Origin: JBCBRD01 sp039819785
GTDB lineage: Bacteria; Pseudomonadota; Alphaproteobacteria; Rhizobiales; Hyphomicrobiaceae
DNA length: 24,767 nt
NCBI GenBank assembly: GCA_039819785.1
Contig: JBCBRH010000044.1
Coordinates: 1-24,767, forward strand
Direction: 5' to 3'
Below the pieces are notes generated by a model that was not told the origin of the DNA, made no database searches, and saw only the letters and a list, made by a program, of their open reading frames with translations. Shown here one piece after another: positions 8,819 to 16,441 of this stretch (within the stretch, counting starts at the first letter, position 1; every line of letters starts with the position of its first letter). Position numbers and translations under genes: made by a program.

Positions 8819-9544
8819 ATGACCACAACACCCGCCACCAAGAAACGCGCCACAGCCAAGCCAGTCCGAACATCAACCGCGCGGCGTTCACCTCCCGGCC
8901 AGTCCGCCATCAGGAAAGCGATCATCGCAACAGCCCTGGAGATGAGCCAGACCGGATTATCGCCCGGCCGGTCCGGCAACGTATCCGCGCGCTTCAATGA
9001 CGGCATGCTCATCACACCCTCGGGCCTGGCCTACGACACGCTGAAGCCAGCTGACATTTCGTTTGTGGGGATGGATGGCTCAACGCCGGACGGGCAGCGC
9101 AAGCCATCGAGTGAATGGCGCTTCCACTTGGCAGCCTACATTGCCAGAGCGGACCGGGCAGCGGTCGTGCACACCCACTCGATGCATGCCACGGCGCTGG
9201 CCTGCGCACACAAGGCGATCCCGGCGTTCCATTACATGGTGGCCGCCGCTGGCGGTGTTGATATTCCACTCATCCCTTATGCACCATTCGGCACAGCCGC
9301 GTTGGCAGACTACGTCGCAGAGGGGCTGAAGGACCGCGACGCACTGCTGATGGCCAACCACGGCCAGATCGCCATTGGCAACAGCCTGGATCATGCATTG
9401 GAATTGGCTTGGGAAGTCGAAACCTTGGCCCAGCAGTATACCGCCGTCCTCACCCTGGGAAAGCCGAACATCCTGAGCAAGAAGCAGATGGCCGACGTCC
9501 TTGAGCGCTTCAAAGGCTACGGCCAGAACGCGCAATCAGCGTGA
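8819..9544 (+). CDS. Class II aldolase/adducin family protein
   Basis: A 241-residue zinc-dependent aldolase-fold protein. Motifs in order are GNVSAR (53-58), TPSG (66-69), SSEW with E99, HTHS with H118 and H120, and ANHGQ with H181. These four residues sit at a constant offset of 26 from E73, H92, H94 and H155 of E. coli L-fuculose-phosphate aldolase, as I recall that numbering, so the metal and catalytic site appears complete. A basic, Ala/Thr/Pro-rich extension of about 28 residues precedes the fold. Likely chemistry is retro-aldol cleavage of a phosphorylated sugar or a related reaction; the exact substrate is unknown. It has no sugar-catabolic neighbours. Confidence 0.9.
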   Translation: MTTTPATKKRATAKPVRTSTARRSPPGQSAIRKAIIATALEMSQTGLSPGRSGNVSARFNDGMLITPSGLAYDTLKPADISFVGMDGSTPDGQRKPSSEWRFHLAAYIARADRAAVVHTHSMHATALACAHKAIPAFHYMVAAAGGVDIPLIPYAPFGTAALADYVAEGLKDRDALLMANHGQIAIGNSLDHALELAWEVETLAQQYTAVLTLGKPNILSKKQMADVLERFKGYGQNAQSA

Positions 9545-9702
9545 TCACCTGACCCGCAACGTGACCCGATCTCACTCAAAGATTTAAGGCTCTTCGACGG
9601 GTCAATCTGCGCGTACGCGATCGGTCACCGGCGACATCCCTCACAACGCGCACGCAGGTTAAATGCGGCTCCCGCAAACACGTGTGCACAAGAGGAATTC
9701 GA

Positions 9703-9849
9703 ATGTCTGACCAGGTCTTTGCCATTGCCATCGTCGTCGTCACCATCGCAGGTTCAATCTCGTTTATTCGCGGGTGGGTTTTGACACGGCGGTACTTGGC
9801 TAAAGAAAGAGCCGCGCGCAAAGCTGCTGCAAAGAACAATCAATCCTGA
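9703..9849 (+). CDS. Small single-span membrane protein (48 aa)
   Basis: The ATG at 9703 is preceded by AGAGGA at an ideal 6-base spacing. The 48-residue product has one hydrophobic span (about residues 5-24, FAIAIVVVTIAGSISFI) followed by a strongly basic tail with RRYLAKERAARKAAAK. The positive-inside rule predicts a cytoplasmic C terminus. It lies between the aldolase gene and the convergent ychF. I do not recognise a family. The good ribosome-binding site and sensible membrane topology argue that it is real, and a role as a small membrane or complex-associated peptide is only a guess. Confidence 0.6.
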   Translation: MSDQVFAIAIVVVTIAGSISFIRGWVLTRRYLAKERAARKAAAKNNQS

Positions 9850-9897
9850 CGAATACCGGAGGCGGCTTGGTGACAAACACGGCCATGTGAGCTGATA

Positions 9898-9917
9898 TTG
9901 CCAAGCTCAGTTGGCAA
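9898..9917. other. Perfect stem-loop overlapping the ychF stop
   Basis: TTGCCAA (9898-9904) is perfectly complementary to TTGGCAA (9911-9917), with a 6-base loop containing the ychF stop codon (9907-9909). It sits between convergent genes. No T run follows on either strand, so it may be a weak terminator or 3'-end hairpin, or chance. Confidence 0.35.
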
Positions 9918-11004
9918 ACCGGAAGTGCATCACGTCGCCATCCTTGACGAGGTACTCTTTACCTTCAAGGCGCATTTTGCCGGCCTCCTTTGCGCCCCCC
10001 TCACCCCCAAGCGCCACGTAGTCGCCGTAGCTGATGGTCTCGGCGCGAATAAACCCTTTTTCGAAATCGGTATGGATCACACCGGCAGCAGCGGGTGCCT
10101 TAGTGCCGTCGATGATTGTCCAGGCCCGCGCTTCCTTAGGGCCGACGGTAAAGTAAGTGACGAGGCCCAGGAGTTCGTAGCCAGAGCGGATGAGACGGTT
10201 CAGACCCGGTTCTTCCAATCCCATTTCTTCTAAGAAAGCATCGCGCTCATCATCTTCCAGCGTTGCCAACTCACTTTCGATCTTGGCTGAAATGATAACG
10301 GCCTGGGCACCTTCCTCGGCAGCTGCTGCCTGAACCTTGGCTGAAAACGCATTTCCGTCCTTGGCCGAACCTTCATCGACATTGCAGACATACAACACAG
10401 GCTTTGCCGTCAGCAGTTGCAGCATGTCCCACGCAGACCGCTCGTCGTCACTGATGTCGGCCTGACGTGCGGGTTTCCCGTCCCGCAACTTTTCTAGCGC
10501 TTTATCGATGAGCAGGAGAGAAGCCTTGGCCTCCTTGTCGCCACCGCGGCTTTTCTTTTCGAGCGCGACGCGGCGCTTTTCACAACTTTCCAGATCAGCC
10601 AGCATCAGCTCGGTCTCGACCGTTTCAGCATCCGCCAGAGGATCGATCCGCCCCTCGACGTGTGTGATATCTCCGTCTTCGAAGCATCTCAGAACGTATG
10701 CGATCGCATCCACTTCGCGGATGTGCGAGAGAAATTGATTGCCCAGCCCCTCGCCCTTTGAGGCGCCACGCACCAGTCCTGCGATATCGACGAATGTCAG
10801 CCGTGTCGGGATGATGGATTTCGAGACCGCAATAGCCGCCAGCTTGTCCAACCGCGGATCCGGGACGCCCACTTCGCCGACGTTTGGCTCGATGGTACAG
10901 AACGGATAGTTGGCAGCTTCAGCGGCCGCCGTCTGCGTCAGTGCATTGAACAGGGTGGATTTGCCGACATTCGGAAGGCCGACAATACCGCACTTGAAGC
11001 CCAT
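9907..11004 (-). CDS. ychF: Redox-responsive ATPase YchF (Obg family)
   Basis: A 365-residue P-loop protein of standard YchF length. G1 is GLPNVGKS (9-16), followed by DIAGLVRGASKGEGLGNQFL (the G3 region with the conserved extension) and NVDE in place of the usual NKxD, which in YchF accounts for preference for ATP over GTP. A coiled-coil insertion and a C-terminal TGS domain (ARAWTIIDGTKAPAAAGVIHTDFEKGFIRAE) follow. YchF binds ribosomes and is tied to oxidative-stress and translation control in other bacteria. The frame is open 32 codons further upstream, but MGFKCGIVGLPNVGKS is the family start and has AGGA about 10 bases before it. Confidence 0.97.
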   Translation of the reverse strand: MGFKCGIVGLPNVGKSTLFNALTQTAAAEAANYPFCTIEPNVGEVGVPDPRLDKLAAIAVSKSIIPTRLTFVDIAGLVRGASKGEGLGNQFLSHIREVDAIAYVLRCFEDGDITHVEGRIDPLADAETVETELMLADLESCEKRRVALEKKSRGGDKEAKASLLLIDKALEKLRDGKPARQADISDDERSAWDMLQLLTAKPVLYVCNVDEGSAKDGNAFSAKVQAAAAEEGAQAVIISAKIESELATLEDDERDAFLEEMGLEEPGLNRLIRSGYELLGLVTYFTVGPKEARAWTIIDGTKAPAAAGVIHTDFEKGFIRAETISYGDYVALGGEGGAKEAGKMRLEGKEYLVKDGDVMHFRFAN

Positions 11005-11189
11005 GGGTTTTGGTGTCCTGGCGTGAATGATGGGGAAGAATATCTCAGACACAGCCGCGTACACGACGCGTGCGCCGGGGGCAAGCTGGCATGTTGGCAA
11101 GCTGGGGGTTCCAAGCCCGGATCACACCAGTCCATGGAGCAGCCAAATAGGTCAAATTGGCCAAAGCTTCCATTCCGGACAGACCGGAC

Positions 11190-12020
11190 CTAAAGCCGGT
11201 TCAGCGCGAAGTTAGAGTAGCTTTCCGGCGACGGCAGGTTCTTGGCCCGCGTAAACGCATCCATCAAGGCTTCGCGCAAGTCCACCTCGTCATCGGACTG
11301 TCGAACACCAATCACGATAAGCGGCCGCTGCCAACTCGTGCCTTGTGACTCACAGTCCGCACACGGCTCTTGATATTGGCCAAGGTTCAGTGAATAAACC
11401 GGCCGCGCGCCCTGGATCGCAGCCGTAATCCATTCAGCCGTTGTGGCCGCCCGTTTTCCAGCGCGCTCGGTTTCAACAGTCCGGTCGCCTTCCTGACTGG
11501 CGAGCCCAACGGCGATAATGGCGTTCGACCGCTTGAGCCGCTTTTGCACATCCTCATCAAGAACGAACACCTGAACCATGTCGGACACGATCCGCCGCCC
11601 GTCCTGTTCGAGTGTATCCGTGGAACCGCGAACCCAGCCCAGTGACTTGACCGAGACCAGCACGTCAAACAGCGCCCTGCGTCCCCAGCTGTCACGTCCA
11701 CCGATCACGAACGCACGCGTGTTGGCGCTAGAAGATTGGGCGACAATGCGGGCCGGCTTGATCTCGCGCGCCTTGTAATAACTGTCGACCGCCTGCACCG
11801 TGGTCAGCGTGGTCACGCCTGCAACGACGGCGGCCGAACCGACCATCAACGCGCCTTCGCCGCCATTGCCGAACAGCCAGCGCAGCCAGCCGATCCGCTC
11901 CCACCAGGTGTTGGCTCGGTGCGCGGTCAACAAAACGCCGCCACGGCGTTTTTTATCGTCCTCCTGCGCGTCGTCTTTTGATGTCGCAGACGGCGTCTGT
12001 GTGGTGTCCGCGTCGGTCAT
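11190..12020 (-). CDS. Single-span membrane-anchored protein of unknown function
   Basis: A 276-residue protein with a charged N-terminal tail (about 1-60, rich in D, T, K and R), one hydrophobic segment (ALMVGSAAVVAGVTTLTTV, about residues 70-90) and a soluble C-terminal region probably in the periplasm. Within it, AIIAVGLASQEGDRTVET followed by ERAGKRAATTAEWI has the spacing of an OmpA-like peptidoglycan-binding core, but the match is faint. A CxxC pair (EPCADCES) could form a disulfide or bind metal. The start at 12020 gives MTDADTTQ; an in-frame ATG 84 bases upstream is less convincing. It lies 185 bp upstream of ychF on the same strand and is divergent from the RTX gene. The family is not recognised. 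Confidence 0.75.
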   Translation of the reverse strand: MTDADTTQTPSATSKDDAQEDDKKRRGGVLLTAHRANTWWERIGWLRWLFGNGGEGALMVGSAAVVAGVTTLTTVQAVDSYYKAREIKPARIVAQSSSANTRAFVIGGRDSWGRRALFDVLVSVKSLGWVRGSTDTLEQDGRRIVSDMVQVFVLDEDVQKRLKRSNAIIAVGLASQEGDRTVETERAGKRAATTAEWITAAIQGARPVYSLNLGQYQEPCADCESQGTSWQRPLIVIGVRQSDDEVDLREALMDAFTRAKNLPSPESYSNFALNRL

Positions 12021-12365
12021 GTCCGCACCCAAAAATCTGTAAATTCCCACTTCCCAGATGGCAGCACGCACGGCGGGGTCAACCCGCCCACAACGCCTGC
12101 CCATTCGCTCATCGACCTAACAGCGCGGTAAAAGCGACAACCCTGTGTCGGAGGGAAAAAGTTTGCCGCCACGGCCTGCAAGCGCGGCTGAACAAAAGTC
12201 ATTTTCGTTCAGCGCGTTGCTCCCGGCCGTTAAAAAACAGCGTGCAGAGCATAGGCAGAATCGACAAGGTCCCCCCCTGATTTGAGCTTGTCACCCGCCA
12301 TCGATGTTGCTCCTATTAGCATGCATTTCAAAACAACTATTCACACCAAAAAGAGATTAAAGAAC
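12021..12365. other. Divergent intergenic region before the RTX gene
   Basis: About 345 bp separate the membrane-anchored protein gene (-) from the RTX gene (+). It contains the bulged inverted repeat at 12183-12216, listed separately. The AAGAGA at 12351-12356 is the probable ribosome-binding site for the ATG at 12366. I did not find a clear promoter pair. Confidence 0.5.
12183..12216. promoter_or_regulatory. Long bulged inverted repeat in divergent promoter region
   Basis: CGCG-g-CTGAAC-AAAA (12183-12197) pairs with TTTT-c-GTTCAG-CGCG (12202-12216), giving 14 base pairs with one bulged base on each side and a 4-base loop. Its place about 150 bp before the RTX start and about 165 bp before the divergent gene suggests an operator or a transcript hairpin. 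No regulator is identified. Confidence 0.45.
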
Positions 12366-14429
12366 ATGGTCACCGTGTCGGACGCCGCATCCCTCAACGC
12401 CGCCTTGGCCAGTGCAACCGCTGGCGATGTCATCCTGCTGGAAGCCGGGAACTATGGCGACGTCTCGATCTATGGCCGCAACTTCACCGATTTCGTGACC
12501 TTGCGCTCCGTCGATCCAGCCAACCCCGCCGTGTTCTCCGAATTGGCAATCCAGCACTCAAGCCACGTCCGGTTCGACGGCATCAAGGTGGAGCACATTC
12601 TCGACCCCGGTGAGCCTGACTGGGTCAGCGGCATGCGCATTGGCCGGTCCGACCACATCGAAGTCATCAACTCAGAATTCACCGGCAGCGTTGATGGCAA
12701 TTCCGCAAACGACGGCCAGGGCCTCTCCGTGCTCGATTCCACCAACGTCGTCATCGACAACAACGCCTTTCATGATCTGAAACTCGGGGTGGGTTTCGGC
12801 CGGTCCGAAGAGGTTGTGGTCACCGGCAATATGTTCGAAGACCTGCGCAGCGACGGCATCGTCCTGGGCACCACCAGCCACGTCGTTATCGAAGACAACA
12901 CCTTCCAGAACTTCCACCCCATCGCAGGCGACCACCCGGACATGATCCAGGTGTTCAACAACGCCGCCACCCAGGACATGACCGACGTGGTCATCCGCAA
13001 CAACGTCCTCGACCAGGGAACCGGCGGCGATGTCCAGGCCATTTTCGTGCAGGGCGTCCCCCCGGGACAGGAAGGCATCTACCCCTTCACAGCCAGCAAC
13101 TTCGTCATCGAAGGCAACACGATCGAAGTCGGCTCCGCGCAAGGCATCTGGGTGACCGATGTCACCGGCGCGACAATCCATGACAACACCATCACAGCAG
13201 TCGCAAACCCGTCGTTGACGCCAGCCATCCGCACCGAACGCACGGTGGACAGTACGGTAACGGACAACACGACACCGGCACTGCAAGACCTCAACTCCGT
13301 CAATCTCACCCAGACTGGCAACACCGTCACGGGCGATCCCGGCTCCGGTACAGGTGCAGGCTCCGGTGGCGGCTCGGGCACCTACCAGGGCGGCGGAACC
13401 GACGGCGATGACCTCATCTACGGCGACGAGACCGACAACATCATCAACGGCGGCGCTGGCAACGATGAACTCCACGGCGCAGACGGCGAAGACGTGCTCT
13501 ATGGCGGCGGCGGCAACGACCGCCTCTTCGGCGAGGGCCACGACGATACGATCTTCGGCGATGGCGGAAATGACATGCTGAACGGCGGCGGCGGCAATGA
13601 CGAACTCCACGGCGGCGATGGCAACGACGGCTTTTTCGGTGGCGGCGGCCATGACACCTTTTTCGGTGACGCGGGCGATGACGACATCTTTGGTGACGGC
13701 GGCGACGACACCATCGACGGCGGTGACGGCGCAGACGACCTGTTCGGCGGAACAGGGGCCGACGAGCTGCACGGCGCAAACGGCATGGACGTCCTGAACG
13801 GCGGTGATGGCAACGACCGCCTGTTCGGCGAAGCCGATAACGACACCATCAACGGCGACGGCGGGAATGACATGCTGAACGGCGGTGGGGGCAACGACGA
13901 CCTGCACGGGGGCGACGGCAACGACGGGTTCTTCGGCGGCGGCGGCAACGACAGGCTGTTCGGTGAAGCTGGCGACGATGACATCTTCGGCGATGGCGGC
14001 AACGACATGCTGAATGGCGGGGCTGGCAACGACGACCTCTACGGCGGCAGCGGCAATGACGGCTTCTTTGGCGGCGGCGGCCACGACCGCATCGAAGGTC
14101 AGGCTGGCAACGACCATATGTTCGGCGACGGCGGGAACGACACCATCACCGGCGGCGCGGGCGACGACGTCCTGGTCGGCGGATCGGGCGCGGACACGTT
14201 CGTTTTCGACATGGATGGCTCGACCGACACCGTGACGGACTTCAGCGCCACCACAGGTGACATCCTCGAGATCACCGGACTGCTGGCTGGCACGACCGCG
14301 CAAGACCTCATCGACGGCGCGGTTCAAGACGGCACGACAGCCATCATCACACTCGACACCACCACGACCGTCCGCCTCGACGGCGTCAACACCGTCGACC
14401 TCACCCCCTCCGACTTCTGGATCGTGTGA
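12366..14429 (+). CDS. RTX calcium-binding protein with parallel beta-helix domain
   Basis: A 687-residue protein. Residues about 1-320 form a right-handed parallel beta-helix like those of pectate lyase/CBM-type or epimerase proteins, with repeated xVIxxNxF turns. A Gly/Ser linker (about 322-345) is followed by about 29 RTX nonapeptides (GGxGxDxxx, about 346-610), which fold on binding calcium. The last about 75 residues (TFVFDMDGSTDTVTDF to DFWIV) resemble a type I secretion signal. There is no N-terminal signal peptide, consistent with type I secretion, yet no ABC exporter or adaptor gene is in the window. The ATG at 12366 has AAGAGA nine bases upstream; ATG 12321 is an in-frame alternative. 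The activity is unknown: polysaccharide binding, cleavage or epimerisation are all possible. The last 49 codons recur downstream. Confidence 0.92.
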   Translation: MVTVSDAASLNAALASATAGDVILLEAGNYGDVSIYGRNFTDFVTLRSVDPANPAVFSELAIQHSSHVRFDGIKVEHILDPGEPDWVSGMRIGRSDHIEVINSEFTGSVDGNSANDGQGLSVLDSTNVVIDNNAFHDLKLGVGFGRSEEVVVTGNMFEDLRSDGIVLGTTSHVVIEDNTFQNFHPIAGDHPDMIQVFNNAATQDMTDVVIRNNVLDQGTGGDVQAIFVQGVPPGQEGIYPFTASNFVIEGNTIEVGSAQGIWVTDVTGATIHDNTITAVANPSLTPAIRTERTVDSTVTDNTTPALQDLNSVNLTQTGNTVTGDPGSGTGAGSGGGSGTYQGGGTDGDDLIYGDETDNIINGGAGNDELHGADGEDVLYGGGGNDRLFGEGHDDTIFGDGGNDMLNGGGGNDELHGGDGNDGFFGGGGHDTFFGDAGDDDIFGDGGDDTIDGGDGADDLFGGTGADELHGANGMDVLNGGDGNDRLFGEADNDTINGDGGNDMLNGGGGNDDLHGGDGNDGFFGGGGNDRLFGEAGDDDIFGDGGNDMLNGGAGNDDLYGGSGNDGFFGGGGHDRIEGQAGNDHMFGDGGNDTITGGAGDDVLVGGSGADTFVFDMDGSTDTVTDFSATTGDILEITGLLAGTTAQDLIDGAVQDGTTAIITLDTTTTVRLDGVNTVDLTPSDFWIV
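13401..14196 (+). repeat. RTX nonapeptide-coding repeat block
   Basis: About 800 bp of 27-bp units encode GGxGxDxxx. A higher-order repeat is visible: the segment beginning ELHGADGEDVL (from 13467) recurs as ELHGANGMDVL (from 13764), exactly 297 bp or 11 nonapeptides later. GGNDMLNGG recurs again 135 bp (5 units) after its second occurrence. This indicates growth by unequal duplication. Confidence 0.9.
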
Positions 14430-14467
14430 GGGGGGGCAAGCGGGGTTGGTGGCGGGTGCGATCGCGA

Positions 14468-14498
14468 CGGCTGGGCCGCGCCTGTAGGCCGCCAGCCG
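14468..14498. terminator. Candidate bidirectional hairpin between convergent genes
   Basis: CGGCTGG (14468-14474) pairs with CCAGCCG (14492-14498), and inner GGCC segments may extend the stem. It lies between the RTX stop and the end of the minus-strand VOC gene. No T run follows on either strand, so termination is only suggested by position. Confidence 0.35.
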
Positions 14499-14511
14499 AG
14501 GTCCTGTTGTG

Positions 14512-15255
14512 CTAGGCTTTGCTGAGATCGACGATACCGAAGTAAGCACCTGTTGGGTCCGCGAGTACGGCCAAGTCACCAAGCTTCGGCACAACCTCTT
14601 GATGCACCTGGACGATAGCGCCAGCTCGTCTGGCGCGTTCACAGTCTCCCCCAGTACCTGATGACCGGAAATACGGTATCCATCTGGGAGGATGGATGTC
14701 GAAGCTCGTATCCCGGAAGAAGAGCCTTGGCACCCCATCATCGCTCAGCATCGCACCTGTAGGGATTCTCTCGTTCTTCAAATTCAGCACGTCTGCATAG
14801 AACCCAGCAAGGCGCGATGCGCTTGGGCCCCAGAATTCAGCAAGACAGGGGTCGCCGAAGCTGTCGTTTTCCGGCGGATCAATTGCGAGTTCAATCAGTG
14901 AGAACGGATGGCCTTCAGGATCACGGGCATCTAAAAGCAAACCAAGTTCACCTAGCTGATAGACGCCTCGACCGATGTCGCTATCGCGCTTTTCGATAAT
15001 CGTCTTGGCGCGTTCAAGATCAGCCGAAAACCAAATCATCCACTTCGGCAAGGCGAAGGCACCCATTGCCATAAACTGGTTGCCAAACACTCTCTCACCA
15101 TTTGCGATCAAAGGAATACTTCCCCAGGGCGCGACGTGAAGGGGTGGAGAAGACCAGCCAAACAGCGACTGGTAGAACTGAAAGGCACAAGTGACCCTTT
15201 GCGCATTGAGCTCCAAACGCACTGGCCTGCCCGGCCTCACTGTCTGATCGTTCAT
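14512..15255 (-). CDS. Two-domain VOC family protein
   Basis: A 247-residue protein made of two vicinal-oxygen-chelate units. The first (about 10-130) starts RPVRLELNAQRVTCAFQFYQSLFGW and ends DARDPEGHPFSLIEL. The second (about 135-247) contains SRLAGFYADVLNL and ends VLADPTGAYFGIVDL. This double layout resembles proteins annotated as antibiotic-resistance or glyoxalase-like hydrolases, but the substrate cannot be named. The ATG at 15255 has GGAG five bases upstream; an in-frame start 29 codons earlier would run into the RTX remnant and is not needed. The gene lies between the RTX gene and a duplicate of its 3' end, so its upstream region is partly made of RTX-derived DNA. Confidence 0.85.
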   Translation of the reverse strand: MNDQTVRPGRPVRLELNAQRVTCAFQFYQSLFGWSSPPLHVAPWGSIPLIANGERVFGNQFMAMGAFALPKWMIWFSADLERAKTIIEKRDSDIGRGVYQLGELGLLLDARDPEGHPFSLIELAIDPPENDSFGDPCLAEFWGPSASRLAGFYADVLNLKNERIPTGAMLSDDGVPRLFFRDTSFDIHPPRWIPYFRSSGTGGDCERARRAGAIVQVHQEVVPKLGDLAVLADPTGAYFGIVDLSKA

Positions 15256-15294
15256 GTTGCTCCGATCCGATGAAATTGACCGCGGACCGCGGGT

Positions 15295-15444
15295 CTGCTG
15301 GCTGGCACGACCGTGCAAGACCTCATCAACGGCGCGCTTCAAGACGGCACGACAGCATTTATCACACTCGACACCACCACAACCATCCGCCTCGACGGCA
15401 TCAACACCGTCGACCTCACCCCCTCCGAATTCTGGATCGTGTGA
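15295..15444 (+). pseudogene. Remnant of a second RTX gene: duplicated last 49 codons
   Basis: These 150 bp align without gaps to 14280-14429, the final 49 codons plus stop of the RTX gene, at a constant offset of 1015 bp. By eye, 10 bases differ (about 93% identity) and the frame is intact, from LLAGTTVQDLINGAL to SEFWIV and the TGA. The seven amino-acid changes are mostly conservative (V/I, V/L, D/E, D/N). Both copies are followed by a G run and a later GCAAGCGGGG. No start or RTX repeats precede it, so it cannot be expressed as a protein alone. It is probably the relic of a tandem paralogue. Confidence 0.9.
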
Positions 15445-15455
15445 GGGGGGGGGGG

Positions 15456-15802
15456 AATCGAGGCGCTGGGCGCAAGCGGGGAGGTAGGCCGAGGCACACT
15501 GACCTGAGCTGTAATAGCTGCTTCATCCCAGAAGGAGACATGAACGCTGAATGTTGACCGGCACTGTGATAGCTAAATCGAATGTCGGCTATCAGGGTCG
15601 AAGCAGTCGTGGATTGCGGCCGGGTGATGCTCACTGTTGACCCACTGCGGACATTTGACGCTGCAGCAGGCCGAAGATGACAGGCGACACTTGATTAGGT
15701 CATGGGCGTTGCCCCCTCAGGTCAACGAGTTGCATTTCCAGCCACTCCGAGCTTCTCAGATCAGCCAAAGCATTCGCTTCAAAACGCGGGTAGCTGACAC
15801 GT
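15456..15802. other. Intergenic region after the RTX remnant
   Basis: About 350 bp without a supported gene. AGAAGGAG followed by an ATG at 15541 opens only a five-codon frame. The imperfect inverted repeat at 15581-15655 is listed separately. The rest holds nothing I recognise. Confidence 0.5.
15581..15655. repeat. Imperfect inverted repeat, possible interspersed element
   Basis: AATGTCGGC...GGGTC (15581-15599) is matched in reverse complement by GACCC...GCGGACATT (15639-15655) about 40 bp away. Similar AATGTCnGC...GGGTCG strings are familiar to me as dispersed non-coding repeats in alphaproteobacteria. Assignment to a repeat family is from memory and not verified. Confidence 0.4.
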
Positions 15803-16402
15803 CTACACCGCTGCTCCGTTCAAGAACGTTGCAACAGCTGAACTGACGTGGCGTTCGATCTCTTTGCCGCTTGGCGCCCGCCGGGCACCGAGCAGCGCCC
15901 GCAAGTGCATGTCGCCTTTGATCATCTCGAGAAGCTGACGCGCTGCAAGATCGGGGTCGACGGGCTTGAATGTACCGCCATCGACCTGTGCACTGATGTA
16001 CTTTCCAACCTGTGCGTAGGCCCGTTCGGGGCCACGTTCGAACATGCTTGTGCCGAGCTTCGGAAAGCGTGAGACTTCTCCGATCACAATCCGGAACAGT
16101 GCTACAGCGCGCGGCGCAACAAGTGCTCTGATGAACGCCGTGCCGATACGTGTCAGTACCTCCTGTGGCGCACCTTCCGCCCAATCAAGTTGGCTGAGCT
16201 TTGCGAGCAGCTTGTCGAGCATGTCTTCGACGACGGCCGCGAACAGACCTTCCTTATTCCCGAACCGCTCATAAACGGTCCGTCGTGACCCACCCGCTCG
16301 CGCGATGACCATATCGAGCGACGTGCCCTCGTAGCCGTGTTTCAGAAACAGTTCCGTCGCCGCTTCGAGAATAGCTTCCCGGCGGTCGTCTCCTCGCGAC
16401 AT
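15803..16402 (-). CDS. TetR/AcrR family transcriptional repressor
   Basis: A 199-residue regulator. The N-terminal helix-turn-helix is typical: AILEAATELFLKHGYEGTSLDMVIARAGGSRRTVYERFGNKEGLFAAV (about residues 10-57). The ligand-binding C-terminal domain is of the AcrR-like type with a TetR_C-like end. GAGGAG lies six bases before the ATG at 16402; an upstream in-frame start at 16432 is unlikely. It is transcribed away from the redox/efflux operon, and the shared 111-bp region holds two palindromes. I infer that it represses both that operon and itself and is released by a ligand that the pump exports. The ligand is unknown. Confidence 0.93.
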   Translation of the reverse strand: MSRGDDRREAILEAATELFLKHGYEGTSLDMVIARAGGSRRTVYERFGNKEGLFAAVVEDMLDKLLAKLSQLDWAEGAPQEVLTRIGTAFIRALVAPRAVALFRIVIGEVSRFPKLGTSMFERGPERAYAQVGKYISAQVDGGTFKPVDPDLAARQLLEMIKGDMHLRALLGARRAPSGKEIERHVSSAVATFLNGAAV

Positions 16403-16441
16403 CCAAATCTCCTCATCACGAAAGTGAACCAATCACCGCGC

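Noticed and set aside
12672..14741. A 689-codon open frame on the minus strand opposite the RTX gene
   Set aside because: It is an antisense shadow of the repetitive GC-rich RTX coding sequence. Its translation is low-complexity Val/Ala-rich and matches no family, while the plus strand gives clear beta-helix and RTX motifs.
15541..15558. AGAAGGAG followed by a five-codon frame (MNAEC)
   Set aside because: A good Shine-Dalgarno sequence, but the frame is too short to support as a gene, and no attenuation hairpins or linked downstream gene on this strand were seen.
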